Source: Pandoraea cepalis | GTDB lineage: Bacteria; Pseudomonadota; Gammaproteobacteria; Burkholderiales; Burkholderiaceae | Direction: 5' to 3' | Assembly (NCBI RefSeq): GCF_902459665.1 | Contig: NZ_CABPSL010000004.1 | Location: 124,001-188,000 of the forward strand | DNA length: 64,000 nucleotides | In this document: positions 1 to 7,959 of the stretch, piece after piece | Layout of the letters: each line of letters begins with the position of its first letter | Numbering within the stretch: position 1 is the stretch's first letter | Program-made: the position numbers and the translations under genes | The notes under the pieces: model-generated | Told to the model about the DNA's origin: nothing | Database searches by the model: none | Seen by the model: only the letters and a program-made list of their open reading frames with translations

Positions 1-256
1 CATACAGCGCCGTGTCCCCCATGAAGCGGCGCAGCTTGCGCGGCACCACCGTGTCGTCGAGCGATCCGGCGTGAGGGCGTCCGGTGACTGTCGTGCGCAG
101 GTCGTGAGCGACATAATCGGGCGCCTCATGAACGCCGCTCGTCCGATGTCGCAGGGCGTCCAGGATGGCATCACGTGTGTGACCGGCGGCGGACACCATC
201 CCGATGCCGGTGACGACGACCCGGGGCAATCCGTCGGGGCGATGAAAGGACGTCAT
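1..256 (-). CDS. beta-ketoacyl synthase, N-terminal part (cut by window edge)
   Basis: Only the first 85 residues are present; the rest lies left of the window. The N-terminus has the usual ketosynthase opening strand and glycine turn (VVVTGIGMVSAAGHTRD, from about residue 13) and a later RKLRRFMGD segment, as in type II KAS I/II proteins. The active-site Cys and both His are outside the window, so it cannot be told whether this is a catalytic ketosynthase or a chain-length factor. Its ATG overlaps the stop codon of the exported protein upstream (ATGA), so it is probably the next gene of the aryl-polyene operon. It would be the fourth ketosynthase-type gene of the cluster. Confidence 0.8.
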   Translation of the reverse strand, partial: MTSFHRPDGLPRVVVTGIGMVSAAGHTRDAILDALRHRTSGVHEAPDYVAHDLRTTVTGRPHAGSLDDTVVPRKLRRFMGDTALY

Positions 257-735
257 CAGAGACGGCGCAGCTCCGTGTTGATGTCGCGGATGAGCGTGTC
301 GACCCAGCGGTTGTAGTTGGGATGGATCAACGGCGTATTGGGGGGCGGCGCGGAGGGGAAGTCCTCGCGGCGCGCCGAGGCGTTGGGGTGGGAGAGTTGG
401 TACTCAAGATTGGTGCTGTCGCGATAGGTCACCGAGTAAGCCGTTTCGGTGTATGTGATCGCCACCGAGGCAAAATGTTTGTTGCGCACGTTCAGCGAGG
501 CCACGAGTTCTCCCGGATGCACGGGGCTCACCGTCCAGTCGTGCACGGCGGCGCCGCGCGCAATGGCGCCGCGAATCTCGTCGAGCGAGAGTGTTTTGCC
601 GCTGCCGGTGACGATCGGCACGTTATCGTGCGGCACGATGGGCACCGCCGGGCGCGCCGCGTGGGCGGCGGGCGCGAGGACGGCCGAAGCGGTGATGGCA
701 AGCGAGGCGATCAGCCAGTGTCGACGAGTCTGCAT
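256..735 (-). CDS. exported protein of unknown function in the aryl-polyene cluster
   Basis: I do not recognise this family. The start was placed at the Met that begins a clear Sec signal peptide (MQTRRHWLIASLAITASAVL, then APAAHA before the likely cleavage site), 14 codons inside the longest reading frame. The mature part of about 133 residues has no membrane segment, no cysteine pair and no lipobox. Its central part is rich in Thr/Tyr/Ser and beta-like (VAITYTETAYSVTYRDST), ending in a helical tail with conserved-looking Trp-Val-Asp. It sits between two ketosynthase genes and its stop overlaps the next start, so it is co-transcribed with the pigment genes. A periplasmic role in polyene handling is inference from position only. 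Confidence 0.7.
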   Translation of the reverse strand: MQTRRHWLIASLAITASAVLAPAAHAARPAVPIVPHDNVPIVTGSGKTLSLDEIRGAIARGAAVHDWTVSPVHPGELVASLNVRNKHFASVAITYTETAYSVTYRDSTNLEYQLSHPNASARREDFPSAPPPNTPLIHPNYNRWVDTLIRDINTELRRL

Positions 736-783
736 AGGTTCTCCTTCTCCGTTGTGAATGGACGTTGCGCTGCGCAACGCCCG

Positions 784-2013
784 TCAACCCGCAAATCGAT
801 GAAAGATCAGCGACGTGTTGATGCCGCCAAACGCAAAGTTGTTGCTCATGATTCGCTGCGTTTCCAGATCGCGGCCCTGAGCGCCCGCGATGTGATCGAG
901 CGGCGCACAGGCCGGATCCGGTGTGTCGAGATTGAGCGTGCCGGCAAACCAGTCGCGAAGCATCATCTCAATGGCCCACCATGCTTCGATGGCGCCGCAC
1001 GCACCGAGGGTATGGCCCAGATAGCTCTTCATGGCGCTGATCGGCACGTGCGTTCCGAAGAGGCTGCCGGTGGCTTCGCTCTCGGCAACATCGCCGCGGT
1101 CCGTGGCCGTGCCGTGTGCGCTGATGTAGTCGATGGCCTGCGGGGCGAGACCCGCATCGTCGAGCGCGAGCCGCATGGCGCGTGCCATTGTGGCCGCGGT
1201 CGGTTGCGTGACGTGATTGCCGTCGGTGTTGCAGCCGAAGCCGACGATTTCCGCGAGAATCGTGGCCCCTCGCGCTTGCGCATGTTCGAGCGATTCGAGC
1301 ACCAGCGTGGCCGCGCCCTCGCCGACCACGAGGCCATCGCGCGCCGCATCGAACGGGCGCGGCGTGAGCTTCGGTTCGTCATTGCGCGTGCTCGTCGCGT
1401 ACAGCGTATCGAAGACGGCGCTACCGGGGCCGGACAATTCTTCGGCACCGCCAGCGAGCATGACTTTCGCGCGGCCGAAGCGAATGGCTTCGTATGCGTA
1501 TCCGATGGCCTGGCTGCCCGAGGTGCAGGCGCTCGACGTCGGGATGATGCGGCCTTGGAGTCCGAAGTGCACGCCGATGTTGACAGCCGTCGTGTGCGGC
1601 ATCATCTGGATGTAGCTCGTCGACGTCACGCCGGCCATCGATCCCGTGTCGACCATGACGCCAAAGGCTTGAATCGGCGCGATGCTGCCCGATGACGACC
1701 CGTACGCCACACCGATATCGCCGGGGTCGTGCGCGGCGACATCCAGCGCTGCGTGGGCGAGGGCATGTTCCGTGGCCCGAAGCGCGAGTTGGGCAACCCG
1801 TCCCATGGACCGCAATTGCTTGCGCGGCCAGTGCGGCGGCGCAGCGAAGTCTTCCACCGGGCAGGCGAGGCGCCCGTTGAGCGTTTCGAAGTAGTCCCAC
1901 TCCGGCATGCGGCGCACGGCGTTCTGCCCGGTGCGCAGCGCCCGCTCAATGTCTTCCCAGCGGCTGCCAAGCGCTGTCACTCCGCCATATCCAGTCACTA
2001 CGACGCGTGTCAT
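784..2013 (-). CDS. beta-ketoacyl-ACP synthase (aryl-polyene, ApeR-like)
   Basis: Full-length 409-residue type II ketosynthase (KAS II fold) that extends an acyl-ACP by decarboxylative condensation with malonyl-ACP. All catalytic residues are visible: nucleophile Cys in SSACTSGSQ, first His in ISAHGTATD, and the Lys and second His in AMKSYLGHT. The C-terminus has the family's NNFAFGGIN motif. Its ATG overlaps the stop of the ketoreductase gene upstream. In the Xenorhabdus aryl-polyene system the equivalent downstream ketosynthase is called ApeR and acts as a homodimer; assigning this protein to that role is from gene order (KS-DH-KR-KS) and is inference. Confidence 0.9.
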   Translation of the reverse strand: MTRVVVTGYGGVTALGSRWEDIERALRTGQNAVRRMPEWDYFETLNGRLACPVEDFAAPPHWPRKQLRSMGRVAQLALRATEHALAHAALDVAAHDPGDIGVAYGSSSGSIAPIQAFGVMVDTGSMAGVTSTSYIQMMPHTTAVNIGVHFGLQGRIIPTSSACTSGSQAIGYAYEAIRFGRAKVMLAGGAEELSGPGSAVFDTLYATSTRNDEPKLTPRPFDAARDGLVVGEGAATLVLESLEHAQARGATILAEIVGFGCNTDGNHVTQPTAATMARAMRLALDDAGLAPQAIDYISAHGTATDRGDVAESEATGSLFGTHVPISAMKSYLGHTLGACGAIEAWWAIEMMLRDWFAGTLNLDTPDPACAPLDHIAGAQGRDLETQRIMSNNFAFGGINTSLIFHRFAG

Positions 2014-2738
2014 CAGACGATCCCTCCATTCACGCCGATGACTTGGCGAGTCACGTAGCTGGCCCCGTCCGACATCAGGAACGACACCACATGCGCCACC
2101 TCGTCAGGGCGGCCGACGCGTTGCATGGGCACCATGCGCAGCGCTTCGTCGAGCGCCACGCCCTCGAGCATGCCGGTGTCGACCAGCCCCGGCGCCACGC
2201 AGTTGACGGTAATTCGGCGCGACGCCAATTCGACCGACAAGGCTTTCGTGGCGCCGATCAGACCGGCCTTCGCGGCGCTGTAGTTCACCTGGCCGCGATT
2301 GCCCATCACCCCGGAGACGGACGCCACCGTGACGATGCGACCGCCGGCGCGCAGTCGCACCATGGGCATCGTGAGGGGATGGACGACATTGAAGAAGCCG
2401 TCGAGGCTGGTGTCGATGACACTGTCCCAATCGTCGTCGGACAGCGCGGGGAACGCGTTGTCGCGCGTGATGCCTGCGCCGCAGACAATGCCGTAGTACG
2501 CGCCGTGTTCGGCAACGTCGGCGTCGAGCACTTGTCGGCAGGTATCGCGATGACGGACATCGAACGACACGAGCGTGGCTGTGCCGCCCGCTTCGCGAAT
2601 CTGCGCGACGGTGGCTTCGCCGGGAGCGATCTGCTCACGGCAATGAACGGTGACGGCAAAGCCGTCCTGCGCGAGGCGCAGGGCGATGGCCCGTCCGATG
2701 CCCCGGCTGCTGCCGGTGACGAGAACGCGTCGGGTCAT
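2013..2738 (-). CDS. 3-oxoacyl-ACP reductase (aryl-polyene, ApeQ-like)
   Basis: A 241-residue short-chain dehydrogenase of the FabG type, reducing the beta-keto group after each polyene condensation with NADPH. The Rossmann motif TGSSRGIGRAIA is at residues 8-19, the NxAG-like turn reads CGAGIT, and the catalytic Ser/Tyr/Lys are in VASVSG and NYSAAKAG. The start was chosen at the Met before RRVLVTG because it overlaps the preceding dehydratase stop (ATGA); the longer open frame upstream is the dehydratase read in another frame. Length is normal for FabG. It lies between the dehydratase and the ketosynthase, the usual order in aryl-polyene clusters. Confidence 0.92.
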   Translation of the reverse strand: MTRRVLVTGSSRGIGRAIALRLAQDGFAVTVHCREQIAPGEATVAQIREAGGTATLVSFDVRHRDTCRQVLDADVAEHGAYYGIVCGAGITRDNAFPALSDDDWDSVIDTSLDGFFNVVHPLTMPMVRLRAGGRIVTVASVSGVMGNRGQVNYSAAKAGLIGATKALSVELASRRITVNCVAPGLVDTGMLEGVALDEALRMVPMQRVGRPDEVAHVVSFLMSDGASYVTRQVIGVNGGIV

Positions 2739-3202
2739 GATTGGGGCTCCATCAAGAAGGCAGAGAAATCGGTTGGCTGATGCACCTTGATCGTGGCATC
2801 GACCACTGTCTCGTCGTCGGCCTGCACGCAGCAGTCGTAGGCACCGTTGCCGTTGTCGTCGCGTAGCACGCATGTGGCACGCACGAGAACCGGCACGCCG
2901 GCGGGCAGCGAGGCCACACGCGCTTCGAGGCGGCGTGTGCCGAGCAGCACGCCCGGCGCGGGGGGCAGGCCTTCGATACGACGGGTGAGCGCTTCGTGCG
3001 CGGCAATCGCCTGCGCCATGAGTTCGATGACGATGTGAACGGGCATGTTGCCGTGCGCATCCGCATACCAGGCGTGAGCATCGGGCGTTGCCTGCACGCA
3101 GATCGACTCGGCGTCGTGCTCGCATACGTTATCGATGAGCAGCATCGGCGGCCGGTGCGGCAACAACGTCTCGATCGGCGGCCAGACAGAAGCGGCGGGC
3201 AT
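2735..3202 (-). CDS. hot-dog fold dehydratase (aryl-polyene, ApeP-like)
   Basis: A 155-residue FabA/FabZ-related hot-dog protein. It opens with LLPHRPPMLLIDNV, the typical first strand, and the central helix reads HIVIELMAQAIA, keeping the Glu and the MAQ of FabZ. The usual GHFPG loop with the catalytic His is not present in normal form: only AHGNMP precedes the helix, four residues closer to the Glu than in FabZ. In studied aryl-polyene systems two dehydratase subunits (ApeI and ApeP) work as a heterodimer, and the missing loop fits that. The ATG overlaps the stop of the ketosynthase gene upstream. Confidence 0.85.
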   Translation of the reverse strand: MPAASVWPPIETLLPHRPPMLLIDNVCEHDAESICVQATPDAHAWYADAHGNMPVHIVIELMAQAIAAHEALTRRIEGLPPAPGVLLGTRRLEARVASLPAGVPVLVRATCVLRDDNGNGAYDCCVQADDETVVDATIKVHQPTDFSAFLMEPQS

Positions 3203-4407
3203 CACAGGGCCTCCGCGCGCGAGAGGATGACACTGACGTTGTTGCCGCCAAACGCATAGGCGTTCGTCATGACGTGGCGAGGGGCGCGACCGAGCGTGGT
3301 GCCGGGGGTGACGAGCCGCAGGGCGCTGAGCTCGGGGGCGGCGTCTCCATCCCAGACGTGCGGCGGGAGGCGGCCATCGCCTGAAAGCGTGAGCCAGCAC
3401 AATCCGATGCCTGTCGCGCCCGCGGCGCCGAGCAGATGTCCGGTCATGGGTTTGGTGCCGCTTGCCCACGCGGTGGCACCCAAGCAGGCATGCGTGGCAA
3501 GGCTTTCCATCGCGTCGTTCTTCGGCGTGCCGGTCGCATGCAGATGAACATAGTCGATCTGCGAGGGCGCCAGGCAGGCGTCGTGCAAGGCGGCCCGCAT
3601 GGCGTCGATGGCGCCACGGCCGTCCGGCGCGGGGGCCGAGATGTGATAAGCATCGCTCGATTCGCCAATGCCGGACACGACGATGTCGCCGGGCGCTCGC
3701 GACATCAGGCAGAGCATCGCGCCTTCCCCGATGTTGATGCCGTCGCGCTGGCGGCTCATCGGGCGCGCGAGCCCCTGCGAGAGCGACTCGAGCGCGCCGA
3801 AGCCGCCGAGGGTCAGATCGCATAGCGTGTCCGCACCGCCGGTCACTACGGCATCGCAGATCCCGCTGTCGATGAGGCGACGCGCCGCACCGAATGCCTT
3901 TGCGCTCGACGTGCACGCGGTCGAGATTGTGTAGGCGGGGCCGTGCACGCCGAGCAACTCGGCAACGAACTGCGCCGGTGCCCCGAGGGCTTGCTGGACG
4001 TAGTGATACGCCGCCGGTAACGCGCCCCGGTCCGCGAGCGTGCGCAGCGCGGCTTCGCCTTCGGCGATACCCGACGTGCTCGTACCGATCACGACCCCGA
4101 TGCGCGTTGCCCCATGGCGCGCGATATGGCGTGCGAGGGTGGGGCGCAACGGTTGCGCCGCGGCGACCAGAAACCGGTTGTTGCGACAGTCGTACCGCTG
4201 TAGCCGGGCGGGAAGCGAAGGCAGCGCGTCAGTGGCCACGCGCACGGCGCCCACCACGGGGGCGGGGGACGTAGGCGGCGCGGGCACCTCGTCACGAACC
4301 CGCATACCGGACGTATCGCCGGCGAACAGTCGCGCGGCGATGCCCGGCAGGTCGTGACCCAGCGCATTGATCATGCCAAGAGCGTGGAGATAGACAGGAG
4401 ACTTCAT
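3202..4407 (-). CDS. beta-ketoacyl-ACP synthase (aryl-polyene, ApeO-like)
   Basis: A 401-residue ketosynthase. The nucleophile is in ISTACTSSAKAFG, the first active His in LHATGTPKND, and the second in TKPMTGHLLGAAG; the C-terminal NAYAFGGNN motif is also present. It therefore looks catalytic. In the Xenorhabdus pathway the ApeO ketosynthase pairs with a Cys-less chain-length factor (ApeC); the gene at 15,316-16,155 would be that partner. It follows the MMPL transporter with a four-base stop/start overlap and is followed by the dehydratase in the same way. Confidence 0.9.
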   Translation of the reverse strand: MKSPVYLHALGMINALGHDLPGIAARLFAGDTSGMRVRDEVPAPPTSPAPVVGAVRVATDALPSLPARLQRYDCRNNRFLVAAAQPLRPTLARHIARHGATRIGVVIGTSTSGIAEGEAALRTLADRGALPAAYHYVQQALGAPAQFVAELLGVHGPAYTISTACTSSAKAFGAARRLIDSGICDAVVTGGADTLCDLTLGGFGALESLSQGLARPMSRQRDGINIGEGAMLCLMSRAPGDIVVSGIGESSDAYHISAPAPDGRGAIDAMRAALHDACLAPSQIDYVHLHATGTPKNDAMESLATHACLGATAWASGTKPMTGHLLGAAGATGIGLCWLTLSGDGRLPPHVWDGDAAPELSALRLVTPGTTLGRAPRHVMTNAYAFGGNNVSVILSRAEAL

Positions 4408-6830
4408 GAGCGCAGTTCCGGGTAGCGCAGGCTATAGGGGGCGAGCCACAACGCAAATGCGATGCCGATCGTCAAGGTCAGGCCGAAGGCATGCAGGCTC
4501 GGCATGGCGCTGAAGGCGAGCAGGCCGAACGAGAGCAGGGTCGTCGCGGCCGACATCAGCGTGCCGGCGACCGCAATCGCGGCCATGCGCGGGTCGCCGC
4601 CGGCACGTAGTTCGCCCTCGCGCAGAAAGATCGCGTAATTCACGCCGACGCCCAGGACCAGCATCAAGCCCATCTGCGCGAACAATGTCAGCGGCAGGTC
4701 GAGATAGCCAAACGCTGCGAACACTGCCGCGGTGGCGAGCAACGTCGGAGTGATGGTGGCGATGGCGCCGCGCCACCCGTAGCGACGCGTGAGCAGTCCA
4801 GTCACCACGACGAGGGCGGCGGCGAACCAAATTCCGCTTGCGACGCGATACCGGGCAAAAAGCGCCGAGATGGATGCGGCCTTGTCGACGTAGGTCACGC
4901 CGGGCAAGTCGGCCGCCACGCGCCAGGCTGCGGCGCTGTCGCGCAGGCCGTGGGGGCGCACGAGGCTGGCGAAATGACCGGCCTTCGCCGGGGCGGACGC
5001 CGCCCCCGCCGACGTGCTCACCCGGCCCATCCAGAGCATGCGTAGCGGCGTCGAACCGGGCCACGCGAGCCATTGGTCGACCCGAAGCGGTGGCGTGTCG
5101 CTCTCGACGGCGTAGGCATCAGCGTATTGCCGTGCGAATGCCGGGCGGAACCCGGCCCGCGTCATGGCGTCGACCAACGCGTCGGGCGCGTCGAAGCGAG
5201 CCGCGCCCAACAGCGCCCGATTGTCGAGTTGACGTTGCATGGACGGCACGAACTGGGAGACGCCGGTCCATCCGTCGAAGGGGGCATCGCGGCGGGCCGC
5301 CGCGTCGTCAAGGCGCGCGCCAAGTTGTTCCTCGCGCCGGAGCAGCGCTTCTTCGCTGTCGGCTTGTACCAGCCAGAACTGCGTGGCTCCGTCGATACCG
5401 GTGATGCGCGAGATCGCCTGCTCTTGCGCGACCAGTGCGGGATCGCGGGCAATGAGCCGGCGAACGTCGTCGTCGACGCCCAGCCGCCACCAGCCCGGCA
5501 CGCATGCCAGCAGGATCAGCCCCCCCACCGCCGTGCCGCGCCGCCCGGCAAGCGCGCCGCGCCAGATCGCCAGCCAGCGTTGGGCAAGGGCGACGACCGG
5601 CGCGCGCAGCGCAGGCACCTCGCGCGGCAGAAAGGCGGGCAAGGCCCAAACGACGAACACATAGGACGAGAGCAGGCCCGCCAGCGCAAACACGGCGATC
5701 TGACGCAACGCAGGGAACGGCACAGTGCCGAGAATCGCGTAGCCCAGCACGCTGGTCGCGAGGGCGATGCGCAATGCCGGACGCAGCATCGGCAGGGTGC
5801 GCTGGGCTGCCTCGCGCGTCAGACCGCCAACGCCGACGAAATACTGAATGGCATAGTCGACGGTTTCGCCGATCAGGGCCGCGCCGAAGACGAGCGTCAG
5901 CAAGTGCAGCTCACCGAAGATCAGCAGCGTGGCGAGCGCAGCGCACAGCGTGCCGAAGGCGATGGTCGCGAGCCCCATGGCGAGCAGGCGGCCCGAACGG
6001 AACGCCCAGAGCGTGAGCAGCGCAATACCGAGCGTTGCAACGATGCCGATGCGATGCAACTCCGTTTCCGCCTGCGATCGTGCCCCTGCCGCATGGAAGA
6101 CCGCGCCGCTGCGCAGCACTTCCACGCCGGGCGAGAGGTCTACGATCCGCGCTTGTGCCGTGTCGAAGAATTGAGTGATTCGCTGCTGCACCGCGCTGTC
6201 GAAGGCCGGGCCTTGCGTTTGCAGCAACACGAGCACCCATGTCTTCCCCGCTTGGCGCGCGCTCAGCCAACCGTCGTCGGGCAACATCCGAAGCTGGCCG
6301 AACGGCAGCCGCGTGAGCCAGCGGTCGAGCCAGCCAAAGGGGTCATCGGCCGCGTCGGTCAGGCCGAAGGGGGAATGGGCCAGCGATAGCGGCGGCAAGC
6401 TCGCGTCGCCAGACGCATGTCGGCGAAGCTGCGCCTCCAGGTCGCCGCGATCCGCTGGCGAGAGGAGTTGGAAGCGATGCGGCCGATAGAAATTCGAGAG
6501 GAAGGCCGGGTCGAACGGCGGCACCCGACCCTGCACGCTCGCGAAAGCGCCGCTCGCACGGGCCAGCGCGTCGAAACGCGCAGCGGCGGCGCGGGCCGCG
6601 TGGGCGTCGGGCGCGCCGATCAGGACCACGACACGGTCGCTGACGCTGCCCGCCAGATGGTCCACGGCTTGCTCCGCGACGGGATCGCGCTCGGTCGTGG
6701 GCAACAGCGCGAGCACATTGGTCTGCAGCGGCAGATGGCGCACCGCTAGCAGCCAGATACCCAGCAGCACGAGGCCCGCGACGAGGGCGAAGGTGAGTGT
6801 GCGGCGCAATGCCCGAGTGCGTGGCGTCAT
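4404..6830 (-). CDS. MMPL/RND-family exporter of the aryl-polyene cluster
   Basis: An 808-residue inner-membrane protein of the MMPL family, with a first helix at about residues 10-28 (LTFALVAGLVLLGIWLL), a large periplasmic loop, a block of membrane helices in the middle (from about 260), a second periplasmic loop, and a final helix block ending near the C-terminus. Such proteins in aryl-polyene clusters are thought to move the polyene lipid from the inner membrane. The start at MTPRTRALR was chosen because it overlaps the LolA-like stop (ATGA); the 24 codons before it are the LolA gene in another frame. It acts with the LolA-like carrier next to it. Confidence 0.9.
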   Translation of the reverse strand: MTPRTRALRRTLTFALVAGLVLLGIWLLAVRHLPLQTNVLALLPTTERDPVAEQAVDHLAGSVSDRVVVLIGAPDAHAARAAAARFDALARASGAFASVQGRVPPFDPAFLSNFYRPHRFQLLSPADRGDLEAQLRRHASGDASLPPLSLAHSPFGLTDAADDPFGWLDRWLTRLPFGQLRMLPDDGWLSARQAGKTWVLVLLQTQGPAFDSAVQQRITQFFDTAQARIVDLSPGVEVLRSGAVFHAAGARSQAETELHRIGIVATLGIALLTLWAFRSGRLLAMGLATIAFGTLCAALATLLIFGELHLLTLVFGAALIGETVDYAIQYFVGVGGLTREAAQRTLPMLRPALRIALATSVLGYAILGTVPFPALRQIAVFALAGLLSSYVFVVWALPAFLPREVPALRAPVVALAQRWLAIWRGALAGRRGTAVGGLILLACVPGWWRLGVDDDVRRLIARDPALVAQEQAISRITGIDGATQFWLVQADSEEALLRREEQLGARLDDAAARRDAPFDGWTGVSQFVPSMQRQLDNRALLGAARFDAPDALVDAMTRAGFRPAFARQYADAYAVESDTPPLRVDQWLAWPGSTPLRMLWMGRVSTSAGAASAPAKAGHFASLVRPHGLRDSAAAWRVAADLPGVTYVDKAASISALFARYRVASGIWFAAALVVVTGLLTRRYGWRGAIATITPTLLATAAVFAAFGYLDLPLTLFAQMGLMLVLGVGVNYAIFLREGELRAGGDPRMAAIAVAGTLMSAATTLLSFGLLAFSAMPSLHAFGLTLTIGIAFALWLAPYSLRYPELRS

Positions 6831-7501
6831 TCGACCATTCGCAGCAGGCGTTGCGCTTGCACGTCGAGCGTGTCGCCGGTGCGCACCTTGTCGAACTGCC
6901 ACTGGACGGTCTCACCGCGCCGGGTCTCCAGCGTCACGGTGCGCACGGTCGTGTCGCCGCTGAGCGTGAGACGCCGCATCGCTTGAGCGATCTGTGGTTG
7001 TGCGGGCGTGAGCACCACCTGCCAGCGACGCAGGGTGCCCGTGACGGAAATGCCGAATTGGGAGGCGAGTCCGCTGGTGTCGCCCTGCATGAATGCATTG
7101 GCCCATTCGTTGATCTGCTGCGAGATGGCCGACGGCTGCCCGTCGAGCGACAGCAGCTTGCCGTCGGCATCGATGCGCGCGCTGCGTTGCCGGCCGTAGA
7201 CATACCCTTGCGGCTGCGGCGAACGCACTTGCCAGATCACGCCGCGCTCGCGCGCGAAAACCAGCGTGCCGCGCGTGAGCGCAGGCGCCGTCAGCAAGGC
7301 CGAGGTTCGCGTCTGGACGAAATCGGCGTGCACCACGGGATGCGCACTGACCTGCGCGAGGATTCGCTGGAGCAACGCCGAATCGGCCGCCGCTGATGCC
7401 GCAACGGGGGCGGTCTCGGTTTCGGTCGCGACGGCGGGTGCCGACGACAGCCCGACGCCGACCAGTAGGGCGAGGGCAAGCACGCTCGTAGCACGCGGCA
7501 T
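6827..7501 (-). CDS. LolA-like outer-membrane carrier protein
   Basis: A 224-residue periplasmic protein with a signal peptide (MPRATSVLALALLVGVGLSS, cleavage near APAVA). The mature part has the LolA-type pattern: an N-terminal helix, then HADFVQTR, RGTLVFARERGVIWQV and a run of antiparallel strands. LolA-like proteins carry lipid-linked cargo from an inner-membrane transporter to the outer membrane; with the MMPL protein downstream this is probably the export route for the polyene. The start at Met-Pro-Arg was preferred over MGRHL five codons earlier because it gives an ATGA overlap with the thioesterase stop. Confidence 0.88.
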   Translation of the reverse strand: MPRATSVLALALLVGVGLSSAPAVATETETAPVAASAAADSALLQRILAQVSAHPVVHADFVQTRTSALLTAPALTRGTLVFARERGVIWQVRSPQPQGYVYGRQRSARIDADGKLLSLDGQPSAISQQINEWANAFMQGDTSGLASQFGISVTGTLRRWQVVLTPAQPQIAQAMRRLTLSGDTTVRTVTLETRRGETVQWQFDKVRTGDTLDVQAQRLLRMVE

Positions 7502-7959
7502 CAGATGGCGGCCCATACGGCCTCCAACTTGCTCAGTACGACGGGGGGACTCACGAATTGCAGTTCGCCGTTGCGCGCGTCCACCGCGACCTGGACGGTA
7601 TATCCCTTGGTCATGCGCGTTTCGGTAGCGATGTCGTGAATCTCGTAGGCGATGCGAAGCCGATTCTCATACTCGGTCAGTGATGCCGTGACACGCACCC
7701 GCTGCCCGTAGCGCGCGGAGCGAACGTACTTGAGATGGCACTCGACGATGGGCCAGAGATAGCCGGACGCCTGCATCTGTGGATAGTCGTAGTCGAAGCG
7801 GCGCAGCAGCGCGCAGCGTGCGATCTCGAAATACTTGACGTAGTGGCCGTGCCAGGCGACTTCCATGACATCGACGTCATGGAACGGAATCTCGACGTCG
7901 GCGAAAGCGCTGAGCCAGGGGGCCTTTTCCGGTCGGCGACCGGTCGTCTCAGTCGTCAT
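7501..7959 (-). CDS. acyl-CoA/ACP thioesterase, hot-dog fold (aryl-polyene, ApeK-like)
   Basis: A 152-residue thioesterase of the 4-hydroxybenzoyl-CoA/YbgC group. The active-site stretch reads FHDVDVMEVAWHGHYVKYFE, with the catalytic Asp in the DVDVMEVAWHGHY signature. It probably releases or edits polyene intermediates on the carrier protein. The start at MTTETTGR overlaps the end of the ammonia-lyase gene by 11 bases; earlier Met codons of the open frame lie deep inside the lyase gene. Confidence 0.87.
   Translation of the reverse strand: MTTETTGRRPEKAPWLSAFADVEIPFHDVDVMEVAWHGHYVKYFEIARCALLRRFDYDYPQMQASGYLWPIVECHLKYVRSARYGQRVRVTASLTEYENRLRIAYEIHDIATETRMTKGYTVQVAVDARNGELQFVSPPVVLSKLEAVWAAI

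Noticed and set aside
322-1695. 457-codon plus-strand open frame
   Set aside because: It is the antisense of the ketosynthase and exported-protein genes; the product is Arg/His-rich with no family features, as usual for shadows in high-GC DNA.
5073-6389. 438-codon plus-strand open frame
   Set aside because: Antisense of the MMPL exporter; composition is Arg/Gln-rich and no domain is visible.
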